Assembly (NCBI GenBank): GCA_021795795.1
Contig: JAJYPA010000215.1
Coordinates: 1-12,406 of the forward strand
Length of the DNA: 12,406 bases
Source: Pseudomonadota bacterium
GTDB lineage: Bacteria; Pseudomonadota; Gammaproteobacteria; Halothiobacillales; Halothiobacillaceae
Reading direction: 5' to 3'
Each line of letters begins with the position of its first letter. Position 1 is the stretch's first letter. Positions 5,640 to 12,406 of the stretch are shown here, in pieces. Made by a program: the position numbers and the translations under genes. The notes under the pieces were generated by a model, which was not told the origin of the DNA, did no database searches, and was given only the letters and a program-made list of their open reading frames with translations.

Positions 5640-8227
5640 GCCATACATGTGCTTGGAAGCGGTTTCTCGATATCCGCCCCGAAAAACTCGCCTTGGTGCA
5701 TACTCATGCGGATACTTTGGCCGGATCAGCGGATGTATTGGCACAACGGTTTTACGCTTTCCTGCTCTCTCACCCGGAAACCGCCGCGGTTTTCCGTGAC
5801 TTCGACGAGCAGCATCTGCGCCATCTGACGGGGAAACAGGCGGAGCATTACCGGCGCATGCTGCTTTCTCCCATGGATGGGAAGCGCGAAAGCGAACTCG
5901 AACATATCGGCGCCACTCATCATCAGTGGGGCGTATCTCCTATCTGGGTGGTGGGCGCTTATCGCCTGTACATCGAGCATCTGGAGACGCAAATGGATGG
6001 TCTTCCGGCTTTATCACCGGCAGACCGGAGGATGCTGCGCCAAGCGCTCATCAAGCGGGTGCTCTATGACATGGCGGTCCAGCTTGCCGCCTATGAAAAG
6101 GCCCGGCATGCGGAGGAAAATGAGCAGATGGCCGTGGCCCGGGTATTACTGGACACCACGTCCCATATGACCAGCGTGGGAACACCGGAAGAGGTTTTTG
6201 CGCAGGTTTGCGACCGGCTGGTCGCCGTTTCCCCGTCATTACGCGCGGTATGGTTTGCGGTCGTTCCTGCGGCCGCTGTGGAGATCGTCCCCGCGCATGT
6301 GGCCGGGAAGCAGCGATTGGTGCCGCATCGCATCGTCCTGACGGAACAGGACCCGCTCCGGCAGGCCATCCGCAGCGGGCGGCCCGTGGCAGTGGATCCC
6401 CATGCCGCCAATGCTCCGGACTGGTGCCAAGGGCAATCCCCTGCGGCGTCCGTGGGGATTTTCCCATTTGGCATGGGAGATGAAGTGCGTGGTGTCGGCG
6501 TGGTTTATGCGGACCAATCCGATTACTTCGCCCGGATCGACCTGTCGCCCTTCGGAGCGTTCGCCCATCTGGGCGATATGTTGATGGAACTCAAAAGAGA
6601 GGCGCAAAGCGATCCCCTCACCGGATTGCCGAACCGCAAGGCCTTCTCGGAGCATTTGGAACCGGCGCTCAACCGGTCGCGGCGCCACGATCGGCTGCTG
6701 GTGGTCGGCCTACTGGATCTGGATGATTTCAAACCGGTGAATGACCGCTATGGACATTCCGTGGGAGATGCGCTGCTGCAAGAGGTGGGACAGCGATTGC
6801 GGGCCGGTCTGCGCGCCAACGATCTGACCGCGCGGCTTGGCGGGGATGAGTTCGCCTTCCTCCTGGAGGATGTGCAGAGTCTGGATGTTCTGGAGACCAC
6901 TATGCAGCGCATCGGGACAGCGGTTTTTACGCCCTTCGTGCTTTCCGACGGGACCGCCATCGAGGTCAAGGGCAGCGTCGGTGTGACAGTTTACCCTTTT
7001 GATGAAGGCGAAGGTGATGAACTGTTGCGCCATGCCGATCAAGCCATGTACGTCGTCAAGGGGGAGAAATCCAGGCGGAAGCGCTTTTGGGGCTGTTGGC
7101 GATGTCATGCCGCGACGGACATGGCCGGGAGACCCCGCTTTCGGTTGGCGGAACAGGCCATCGCCTGGTTCCAGCCGGTGCTCTCCCTGCAGAAAAGGCG
7201 GATCGTCGCCGTCGAAGCGTTGGCCCGGATCGTGGAAAACGGGCAGATCTTGCCCCCGGACCAATTCCTCCCGCTGCTGACTGTGGAGGAGCGACGGGAG
7301 TTAAGCCGGATCATGCTCGCCCAAGGATTGCAGCTATTGGAGCGTCTGGATCAGGAAGGGTTTCCTCTGGATCTGTCGTTCAACGTAGATCCCGATTTCA
7401 TGGTGGGTCACGATTGCGCTTCCTGTTTTACGGAAACTGTGGCCACGTCGCCCATCGATCCCCAGCGCATCACCATGGAGCTTCTGGAAACTGGCGATTT
7501 TCTGAGCCTCGCGACGGCGCAGCTAAAACTGACCGACCTCAAGGCAACTGGTGCCAAAATCGCCCTGGACGATGTGGGGTCAGCCTATTCCTCGTTGCTG
7601 CGCCTGAAGCATCTGCCCATTGATGAAATCAAACTGGATCAGGATTTCATCCGTGACCTGCCGGAAGTTCCGGAAAACCTGGCATTCGTGCAGAGCATCC
7701 GTTCCCTCGCCCAGGGGCTGCGCGTGCGTCTGGTGGTGGAGGGGGTGGAAACGGAAGACATCCTGGATGCCATGGCGGCCCTGGGTGTGGATCTGGTACA
7801 GGGTTACGCCATCGCCCGGCCCATGTCGGCGCGCGCGCTGGCGACCTGGTTGCGCGACTGGCGACCAGAGCCACTGCCGGATCCCAATTTTCCCCATACC
7901 CTGCTGGGGGCCTATGCCGCCCATGTGCGCCGTCGCCCCCTGATGGAGTGTATGATGCAGCAAGACTTGGCATTGGTTTTATCCTCCAGGTTGTCGGACT
8001 GCCCTTTGGTGGCCTATGTCCAATCGCGGGGATGGAACGACCATCCCGTCATCGAAGGGCACCGTCAGTTCATGGAAGGCATGCATCGTCTGCTGACAGG
8101 GCATGGCGCGAACAGCATGTCGCCAGACGAATATCTGGCGGCAGCGGAACAGGAATTAGCAAATCTGATCCGGAAGGAGTTGGCAAACGAATCCGAGCAA
8201 GCCCGCTCAAAACAAGCGGAAAATTAG
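5636..8227 (+). CDS. Globin-coupled sensor GGDEF-EAL c-di-GMP protein
   Basis: An 863-residue cytoplasmic signalling protein. Residues about 10-160 are a sensor globin: RFYAFLL with a Tyr40 that may be the distal ligand, and THHQWGVSPIWVVGAYRLY with proximal heme His95. A GAF-like segment follows (about 165-315). The diguanylate cyclase domain (about 325-478) is intact, with DPLTGLPNRKAF, DLDDFKPVNDRYGH, GGDEF at 402-406 and an inhibitory RxxD site (RAND, 393-396). The EAL phosphodiesterase domain (about 500-740) keeps E527 (EAL), N583, E615, D645-D646, K666, E702 and Q722, though loop 6 reads DDVGSAYSS rather than DDFGTGYSS. A CxxCH motif lies in the linker (487-491). The last about 110 residues (LLGAYAAHVRR...DCPLVAYV...EGHRQFMEGMH) resemble a CZB-type zinc-binding domain. 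It probably senses O2 or redox state through heme and makes and/or degrades c-di-GMP. Translation appears coupled to the upstream leader ORF. Confidence 0.93.
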   Translation: MSHTCAWKRFLDIRPEKLALVHTHADTLAGSADVLAQRFYAFLLSHPETAAVFRDFDEQHLRHLTGKQAEHYRRMLLSPMDGKRESELEHIGATHHQWGVSPIWVVGAYRLYIEHLETQMDGLPALSPADRRMLRQALIKRVLYDMAVQLAAYEKARHAEENEQMAVARVLLDTTSHMTSVGTPEEVFAQVCDRLVAVSPSLRAVWFAVVPAAAVEIVPAHVAGKQRLVPHRIVLTEQDPLRQAIRSGRPVAVDPHAANAPDWCQGQSPAASVGIFPFGMGDEVRGVGVVYADQSDYFARIDLSPFGAFAHLGDMLMELKREAQSDPLTGLPNRKAFSEHLEPALNRSRRHDRLLVVGLLDLDDFKPVNDRYGHSVGDALLQEVGQRLRAGLRANDLTARLGGDEFAFLLEDVQSLDVLETTMQRIGTAVFTPFVLSDGTAIEVKGSVGVTVYPFDEGEGDELLRHADQAMYVVKGEKSRRKRFWGCWRCHAATDMAGRPRFRLAEQAIAWFQPVLSLQKRRIVAVEALARIVENGQILPPDQFLPLLTVEERRELSRIMLAQGLQLLERLDQEGFPLDLSFNVDPDFMVGHDCASCFTETVATSPIDPQRITMELLETGDFLSLATAQLKLTDLKATGAKIALDDVGSAYSSLLRLKHLPIDEIKLDQDFIRDLPEVPENLAFVQSIRSLAQGLRVRLVVEGVETEDILDAMAALGVDLVQGYAIARPMSARALATWLRDWRPEPLPDPNFPHTLLGAYAAHVRRRPLMECMMQQDLALVLSSRLSDCPLVAYVQSRGWNDHPVIEGHRQFMEGMHRLLTGHGANSMSPDEYLAAAEQELANLIRKELANESEQARSKQAEN

Positions 8228-8309
8228 GCACACTTCGCCGCGATTATTCAACAAACTGGTTGGTTTGTGCGCCGTCAGCCGGATTCTCGGCGGAGTGCCT
8301 GCGTAAAGC

Positions 8310-8323
8310 CCGACATAAGTCGG
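8310..8323 (+). promoter_or_regulatory. Small hairpin before glycosidase ribosome site
   Basis: CCGAC-ATAA-GTCGG forms a perfect 5-bp stem with a 4-base loop, ending 3 bases before the AGGGAGA ribosome site of the glycoside hydrolase gene. It could modulate translation or mRNA stability. It is too short to be a terminator. The rest of the 111-bp gap shows no T-run terminator, so readthrough from the sensor gene is possible. Confidence 0.3.
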
Positions 8324-8338
8324 CCAGGGAGAGTCGTC

Positions 8339-9859
8339 ATGTCCAATTTTGCCAGATCCGTATTTTCTGCAGGGCTGCCATCCCGTGTGGCCATTTGCAT
8401 GGCGATTGCACTGGTCGGTCAATCTCCCATCATATATGCGGACCCTGGCCCTGGAGCCATCCGCGTCGCGCTAACGGGCCTTCCCAAGGGGCTTTCGCCG
8501 GGGTTTTATGGTTTCAACCTGGATTTCTGGTTCGCAATCCATGCCGCCCGGTTAGATAATCCCACCCTGTTACGCGCTGCAGCCGCTTTGCATCCCATGG
8601 TGCTTCGTTATCCTGGCGGTACGTTGGCCAATTACTGGAATTGGCGTACCGGCTGGTTCATTCGGCATGATCTTCCGAGTCGTTTGCGCTGGACAAAGCA
8701 TCGCACCCACGTTCCCTATACGCTCTCCCGTTTCAAGACCATCGTGAACGCGACCGGGGCGTCCCCCGTCTTTGATCTCAATCTGCTTACCTCCAAACTT
8801 TCCGATCAGTTGTCCATGCTGCATCAAGCCCGGAATTTAGGTCTGCCGGTACGTTACGTGGAATTAGGTAACGAATTTTATCTCTCCAAAGCGGGTTACA
8901 AAGCACATTTTCCGACCCCACAATCGTATGCCCACCGTGCATGGCGCTGGGCTACGGCTATTCATCATGCCTTCCCCAGGGCGCGCATCGCCGCCGTGGG
9001 TTTTTGGCATGTTCCCGGGCAGCGGCCCGCTCCACGGGCCGCTCAGTGGAACACCGGTCTCGGCCACCTGGCGGGGGTGCAGGCCATAACCATGCATGAC
9101 TATGCGTCACCGGCCCGGCTTATTCCTCGCGCCATGCTCCAAGGCCGTCTCGACACATCGGCGATACCCCTGCTGCTCGGCCTGCCTTTCCAAGCGGTGC
9201 GCGGCTTGGATGAATCGCGATACGAATTGCCTGCTTCCCTGGTGCAGTTACCGATATGGGTTACCGAATACAACCTCGGCCCCTTGCGTCTGGACGGCCA
9301 TCCCCATCCAGACGCTATTGATGCCCTCTGGGTGCACGGACTCTATAATGCCACGCTGGGGTTGCTCCTCGCCCAAACCCCTCATGTCCAGATGGCATTA
9401 GTCCATGCCTTGATCGGTTCCCCGATGTTTTCCGTACTACAGAGCGCACCGCCATACCAACGCAGCGCCAGTGGTTATACATTAAGCCTTCTTTATCGGG
9501 CGGCAAAAGAAGCCATCTCTCTGCAGACATTAAGCTTCGCTCCCGAACCGATGGCCCATCCCGTACCCTTCGTTCGTTTGGGGAAAATGCCCGCTTATCC
9601 CACCCTGATCGGCGCAGTTTTTCAATCGCCAAGAGGCCAACGCGCCGTGTTGATAAATCTCTCTTCACGGCCACGCACCCTGGATATGGGCAAGCTCCTG
9701 GGCGGAGCATTCCATTATCGCGAGCGTTACGCACCCGCACAGATGACGGTTGCCGCCAACCAGATACCCACTACGCGGAGTGAAAACGCCACGACGAGTT
9801 TCGTCTTGAAACCTTACGCTATTGCACTTCTTTGGAAAGTCATACCCCGCCCGGGCTGA
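8339..9859 (+). CDS. Secreted clan GH-A glycoside hydrolase
   Basis: 506 residues from the ATG at 8339, preceded by AGGGAGA at good spacing; an upstream GTG at 8267 is in frame but has no ribosome site. Residues about 15-34 form a signal peptide ending in IIYA before DPG. The rest looks like a (beta/alpha)8 barrel: FYGFNLDFWF (56-65), VLRYPGGTLANYWNW (88-102), YVELGNEFYL with Asn178-Glu179 as probable acid/base, ITMHDY, and WVTEYNL with Glu310 as probable nucleophile. An N-E pair on one strand and a second Glu about 130 residues later define clan GH-A retaining glycosidases (families such as 39, 51 and 79). The family and substrate cannot be fixed from sequence alone. A C-terminal beta-rich part follows. 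Lying just after a c-di-GMP sensor, it may trim or remodel exopolysaccharide, as PslG does in Pseudomonas. Confidence 0.8.
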   Translation: MSNFARSVFSAGLPSRVAICMAIALVGQSPIIYADPGPGAIRVALTGLPKGLSPGFYGFNLDFWFAIHAARLDNPTLLRAAAALHPMVLRYPGGTLANYWNWRTGWFIRHDLPSRLRWTKHRTHVPYTLSRFKTIVNATGASPVFDLNLLTSKLSDQLSMLHQARNLGLPVRYVELGNEFYLSKAGYKAHFPTPQSYAHRAWRWATAIHHAFPRARIAAVGFWHVPGQRPAPRAAQWNTGLGHLAGVQAITMHDYASPARLIPRAMLQGRLDTSAIPLLLGLPFQAVRGLDESRYELPASLVQLPIWVTEYNLGPLRLDGHPHPDAIDALWVHGLYNATLGLLLAQTPHVQMALVHALIGSPMFSVLQSAPPYQRSASGYTLSLLYRAAKEAISLQTLSFAPEPMAHPVPFVRLGKMPAYPTLIGAVFQSPRGQRAVLINLSSRPRTLDMGKLLGGAFHYRERYAPAQMTVAANQIPTTRSENATTSFVLKPYAIALLWKVIPRPG

Positions 9860-9964
9860 GAACATATCTGTGAGCGGTGATTACCAAATTCCCTAATTGA
9901 GCGGATACGGGAATACCACCATCGCAAGATCACCTGCCAACTGGATGAGGGCGGAAGCTATCAT

Positions 9965-10310
9965 CCTAAATTCGGCAGTTATCTCTGCTGATTGCAGAGG
10001 ACTCCTTTGATAGGATTGGGCTTTCCCTTGAGAAGGAGACTCACCTGATGGGTGACGACAAAATCCGGATGCAGAAGGCCATTCCTGCGGCCATAAAGAC
10101 CCTGATCGTGGACACGCTGGGTGGTCGCATTCAGGTGTCCTGGGACAAGGAATCGTCTGCCACACCCTTTGGGCAACTGGTCTATTTTGCAGAGTTTTTG
10201 CAGGTGAGTGGCCGATTCGAAGACTGGGTAGAGGAATGCCCCCTGATCTACAACAGCCCCAATGCCCCGAAGAAGCGTGATGTATTAGGCACCTTATATC
10301 TTCAAATTGC
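9965..10310 (+). mobile_element. Truncated IS1380-like insertion sequence
   Basis: The transposase ORF starts at the ATG of 10048 after AAGGAGACTCACCTG. It reads ATPFGQLVYFAEFLQVSGRF, then EECPLIYNSPNAPKKRDVLG and TLYLQI, a layout I associate with the N-terminal part of IS1380-type DDE transposases. Similarity stops at about 10305, so some 80-90 of about 450 residues remain and the catalytic core is gone. After that point the frame runs antisense through the DUF4926 gene. CCTAAATTCGGCAG at 9965-9978, 70 bp before the start, is a plausible left terminal inverted repeat. No right end is seen. Family assignment is moderate; that it is a transposase fragment is more secure. Confidence 0.6.
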
Positions 10311-10578
10311 GTCAATCGCCTCGCGTCAAACGCCTGTTGCAGCGCGTATTTACCCGACGCGACTGGGCGAATGCCGGGCAAGGCTGGGAAGGCCGCGAAG
10401 ACACCCTCCAACTCGCCGGATGGTAACAAAGCCGCCGGGTGGTCATCCTCCGCCGCCTGCTCAAGGAAAATCTGATACCTGCGTCGTGCACCATGACTAC
10501 GGTCCCCATATCCCCTTTCACCAAGCCCTGATCGGGATGGTTTTTCACCAGAATGACGGTATCCAGTTCCTGAATCAT
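10311..10578 (-). pseudogene. DUF4926 domain protein, probably frameshifted
   Basis: From the ATG at 10578 the protein reads MIQELDTVILVKNHPDQGLV then KGDMGTVVMVHDA, the typical first half of the small DUF4926 domain (ELDxVxL...GLxxGDxGTVV). Near 10480 the expected continuation moves to another frame with RRYQIFLEQAAEDDHPAALL and LEGVFAAFPALPGIRPVAS, while the original frame becomes Arg/Ser-rich and runs on only as shadow. A one-base indel is the simplest explanation. The gene overlaps the upstream mazF-like stop by ATGA, so the two are one translationally coupled unit. DUF4926 proteins are short, uncharacterised, and often found beside toxin-like partners. The 3' end is obscured where the transposase fragment abuts, near 10305. 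An alternative is a real but divergent C-terminus. Confidence 0.55.
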
Positions 10579-10886
10579 GCTTCCCCTCGGATGATCTGGA
10601 CAACCGCTTGCCGCGCCCGTTTGAGAAAATCTGGTTTCACCGTGCCCACAGAATGGTCGATCAAGTCCTCGTGCGCCGTGAAGAGTTTGCCGGGGCGCGC
10701 ATAGCTGGTGTGTGCGAGATTGCCGCTGTCGAAGTCCTGTTCAGTTAGTGCCAGGGCACGAGGGTCAGCATAGGGATTGCTGGTGATCTGGCAGGCGATC
10801 CAGTCCACGCGTCCGGCGTTCGCCAACACCAGTGCTGGTCGGTACTTGTTTCGTGACAGGTCCGAAAAGGAGAAGGGCAACACCAC
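10575..10886 (-). CDS. MazF/PemK-like endoribonuclease toxin
   Basis: MazF-family toxins cut mRNA at short motifs. The 103-residue product reads VLPFSFSDLSRNKYRPALVL, then CQITSNPYADPRAL, SYARPGKLFTAHEDLI and ARQAVVQIIRGEA: the SH3-like PemK/MazF fold with the conserved PFxFxDLS..K.RPALVL strand and the ITSNPYADP loop. The assigned start is a GTG at 10886, which leaves out the usual first strand (xGDVVLLPF). Upstream in frame are EGKYVVV codons with no ATG, ending at a stop. An ATG immediately upstream is out of frame by one base (atg-tag versus an expected atg-gta), so a single-base loss at the start is likely. No antitoxin was recognised upstream; the coupled DUF4926 gene is downstream. It may be inactive or use the GTG. 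Confidence 0.75.
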   Translation of the reverse strand: MVLPFSFSDLSRNKYRPALVLANAGRVDWIACQITSNPYADPRALALTEQDFDSGNLAHTSYARPGKLFTAHEDLIDHSVGTVKPDFLKRARQAVVQIIRGEA

Positions 10887-11154
10887 TACATATTTGCCTT
10901 CTACATCTAGGTTATCAGTGCACCGCTATCCTAATCGAGGGCCGAATACCATATCCACATCCATTTGGGTCCAATGCTTCAATGACGATAACGACCCCAC
11001 GCATGTGGTCAACATTACTCATATAGGTATGTACCTGCACTGCGTATCCTTCCAGAATCCAAGCATAGAGGAGCGAATCCTGATACTGCAATATTGGAAG
11101 CACTTTGTATGTTAGGCTGTTGGCTGTCCGTTTCCCGCAAAATAAGTATGCCCC
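10887..11154. other. 268-bp gap with no convincing gene
   Basis: Between mazF and the HdeD-type gene the sequence turns AT-richer. A 62-codon minus-strand ORF (10915-11103, with MSNVDHMRGVVIVIEA inside) occupies the place where an antitoxin for mazF would be expected, but it shows no DNA-binding motif I recognise and no clear ribosome site. No clear promoter was identified for the rightward membrane-protein gene. Confidence 0.4.
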
Positions 11155-11844
11155 ATGAATACTTCACCACCCGACCTCACGATCATTATCCAGACAGAAA
11201 AGAAATTCCTCGGAAAGTATACCATGGTGGTCGCCATTATACTGATCGTGCTTGGGCTTCTGGGCGTGATGAGTCCGGTGATCATGTCAGCGGCGACCGA
11301 CGGCATTCTGGCGGCCATTCTTATCCTTGGCGGGTTGACGTGGGTGGTCCACAGTTTTCAACTGCACGCCCATGGGCTTGGGGATTGGCTCAGACCATTG
11401 TTGCTGCTGGTGACCGGCGGTATCATGGTAGCCCTTCCCGCAGCGGGCAGGGCCAGCATTGGTCTACTGTTCATTCTCTATTTCGCCATCGACGCTTATC
11501 GGAATTTCACCCGGCCCAAGGCGCTGGAGGCAACAGGCCGTGGCTGGTTCATTTTCAGTGGCATTCTCGATATTCTGATAGCCCTGCTGCTCATTGTCAC
11601 ATGGCCACAAGGGTCGCTGATTCTGGTGGGCATCTTTGTCGGGGTCAACCTCATTTTTGACGGCATCATTCTCAGTCTCTACGAACAGATTCATGTGGGT
11701 GGCACGCAAGGCTGCGCCACCGGCCGGAATGTCCTTCAGCGCAGCCAGCCCGATGCCGTCAACTTTTGCAAGGCCATTCACGCCATCGTGGTCCGCAATC
11801 AGGGCGTCGATGAAGCCATCAAACTGCTGAATCCAAACGCATGA
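11155..11844 (+). CDS. HdeD/DUF308 family membrane protein
   Basis: 229 residues with six hydrophobic segments: about 24-44 (VVAIILIVLGLLGVMSP), 50-68, 78-98, 101-118, 129-150 and 153-175. The paired-helix repeats with Gly-rich turns (LLGVMSP, GGLTWVVHSF, LILVGIFVGVNLIFDGI) are typical of the HdeD/DUF308 family, linked in E. coli to acid resistance at high cell density. That would suit an acidophile, but the link is by family only. An additional hydrophilic tail of about 50 residues (176-229), ending with AIKLLNPNA, is longer than in standard HdeD and may be cytosolic. The ATG at 11155 has a weak ribosome site; an internal ATG at 11224 would still keep all six segments. The stop overlaps the pyruvate kinase start by ATGA. 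Confidence 0.85.
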   Translation: MNTSPPDLTIIIQTEKKFLGKYTMVVAIILIVLGLLGVMSPVIMSAATDGILAAILILGGLTWVVHSFQLHAHGLGDWLRPLLLLVTGGIMVALPAAGRASIGLLFILYFAIDAYRNFTRPKALEATGRGWFIFSGILDILIALLLIVTWPQGSLILVGIFVGVNLIFDGIILSLYEQIHVGGTQGCATGRNVLQRSQPDAVNFCKAIHAIVVRNQGVDEAIKLLNPNA

Positions 11845-12406
11845 TGAAACTGTCTGCGCAGCGCAGCAAAATCGTCTGCACCATCGGCCCGGCGTCCGAT
11901 GCACCGAAAACACTGGAGCAGATGATCCGCGCCGGAATGAATGTGGCCCGCCTGAATCTCGCGCACGGCACGCCGGATGAACACCGCACCCGCATCGGCC
12001 GTATCCGCGCTGCGGCGGAAAGGGTGGGACAGCGCGTTGCCATCCTCGCTGACCTGCCCGGCCCTAAAATCCGTATCGGTGTACTACCCGCCCCGGTCAC
12101 CCTCAAACGCGGCAGCCGGGTACTCCTCGCCCCTGATGCACTCGGAACCCCGGAGCAGATTCCCCTGGAGCTGCCCCGCCTTTCCCGTCCTCTGGTCAAG
12201 GGTGACACGGTGTTTCTGAATGATGGCTTTATCGAGTTGAGTGTGGAACAGCATGATCGTTCCGGTATCCACTGCCGGGTGGTAGTCGGCGGCATACTCC
12301 TCTCCCATAAGGGCGTCAATCTGCCCGGGGTGACACTGGAGGGTGGCGCGCTGACCAGTACCGACCGCGAGCTCCTGGCCTTCGCCCTGGAGACCGGTGT
12401 CGACGG
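11841..12406 (+). CDS. pyk: Pyruvate kinase, N-terminal part
   Basis: Pyruvate kinase converts phosphoenolpyruvate and ADP to pyruvate and ATP in the cytosol. The frame from 11841 (or the next ATG at 11844) runs off the window after 188 codons. Visible hallmarks are KIVCTIGPAS at residues 10-19, MIRAGMNVARLNLAHGT (28-44) with the phosphate-binding Arg37 and Asn39, ILADLPGPKIRIG (about 65-77), LNDGFIEL and SHKGVNLPGV. The family usually shows ARLNFSHG and DlkGPKIR; the variants here (LNLAHG, DLPGPK) are acceptable. The B-domain loop between the barrel strands is complete, and the catalytic Lys and metal-binding Glu lie beyond the window. The ATGA overlap with the preceding membrane-protein gene suggests co-translation. 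Confidence 0.92.
   Translation, partial: MMKLSAQRSKIVCTIGPASDAPKTLEQMIRAGMNVARLNLAHGTPDEHRTRIGRIRAAAERVGQRVAILADLPGPKIRIGVLPAPVTLKRGSRVLLAPDALGTPEQIPLELPRLSRPLVKGDTVFLNDGFIELSVEQHDRSGIHCRVVVGGILLSHKGVNLPGVTLEGGALTSTDRELLAFALETGVD

Noticed and set aside
4892..5707. 271-codon minus-strand ORF across traG and intron remnants
   Set aside because: It runs antisense through two recognisable plus-strand remnants and into the sensor gene, and shows no family motif.
6239..7264. Several long opposite-strand and alternate-frame ORFs inside the sensor gene
   Set aside because: High-GC shadow ORFs of a gene whose domains and motifs are continuous in one frame.
9893..10603. 236-codon minus-strand ORF as a single protein
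   Set aside because: Only its middle part continues DUF4926. The rest is antisense to the transposase fragment and flanking DNA.
10915..11103. 62-codon minus-strand ORF as the mazF antitoxin
   Set aside because: Position fits, but there is no ribbon-helix-helix, AbrB or other antitoxin motif and no good ribosome site.
1..12406. CRISPR array, tRNA or rRNA genes
   Set aside because: No regularly spaced repeats and no tRNA- or rRNA-like sequence was seen on either strand.

Overview
The window looks like a chromosomal segment of an acidophilic gammaproteobacterial or Acidithiobacillia-type organism. I favour Acidithiobacillus, from the overall style of the proteins (acidophile-like exported proteins, a large c-di-GMP protein, MazF/DUF4926 and transposase remnants) and moderately high GC. 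This is an inference; no taxonomic marker is present. The left 5.4 kb is an accessory region full of broken genes. The right part holds intact genes and ends in housekeeping metabolism (pyruvate kinase).

Layout. 1-140: 3' end of a probable toxin-antitoxin toxin. 213-1207 (-): wreck of a type I restriction-modification locus (hsdS 5' fragment and an hsdM with three lesions). 1270-1705 (+): unknown gene with apparent frameshifts. 1759-3234 (-): exported beta-propeller protein with PQQ-like repeats, preceded in the same direction by a broken small exported protein (3375-3679) and a 26-codon ORF (3742-3822). 3968-5443: mobile-element debris, consisting of an IS200/IS605-like terminal hairpin, a small ORF, a frameshifted traG/virD4 coupling-protein gene, and a decayed group II intron whose reverse-transcriptase fragment is fused in frame to the traG remnant and whose domain V/VI RNA is still recognisable.

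5492-9859 (+) is the functional core. A promoter-like -10, a triple CATTCC repeat and a 29-codon leader ORF overlap by ATGA an 863-residue globin-coupled sensor with GAF-like, GGDEF, EAL and C-terminal zinc-binding-like domains. A secreted clan GH-A glycoside hydrolase follows 111 bp later. Together they suggest a gas- or redox-sensing c-di-GMP switch placed beside an enzyme acting on extracellular polysaccharide.

9965-10886: an IS1380-like transposase fragment (+) abuts a convergent mazF-DUF4926 pair (-) in which both genes show likely frameshifts. 11155-11844 (+) is an HdeD/DUF308 membrane protein whose stop overlaps by ATGA the start of pyruvate kinase (11841 to the window end).
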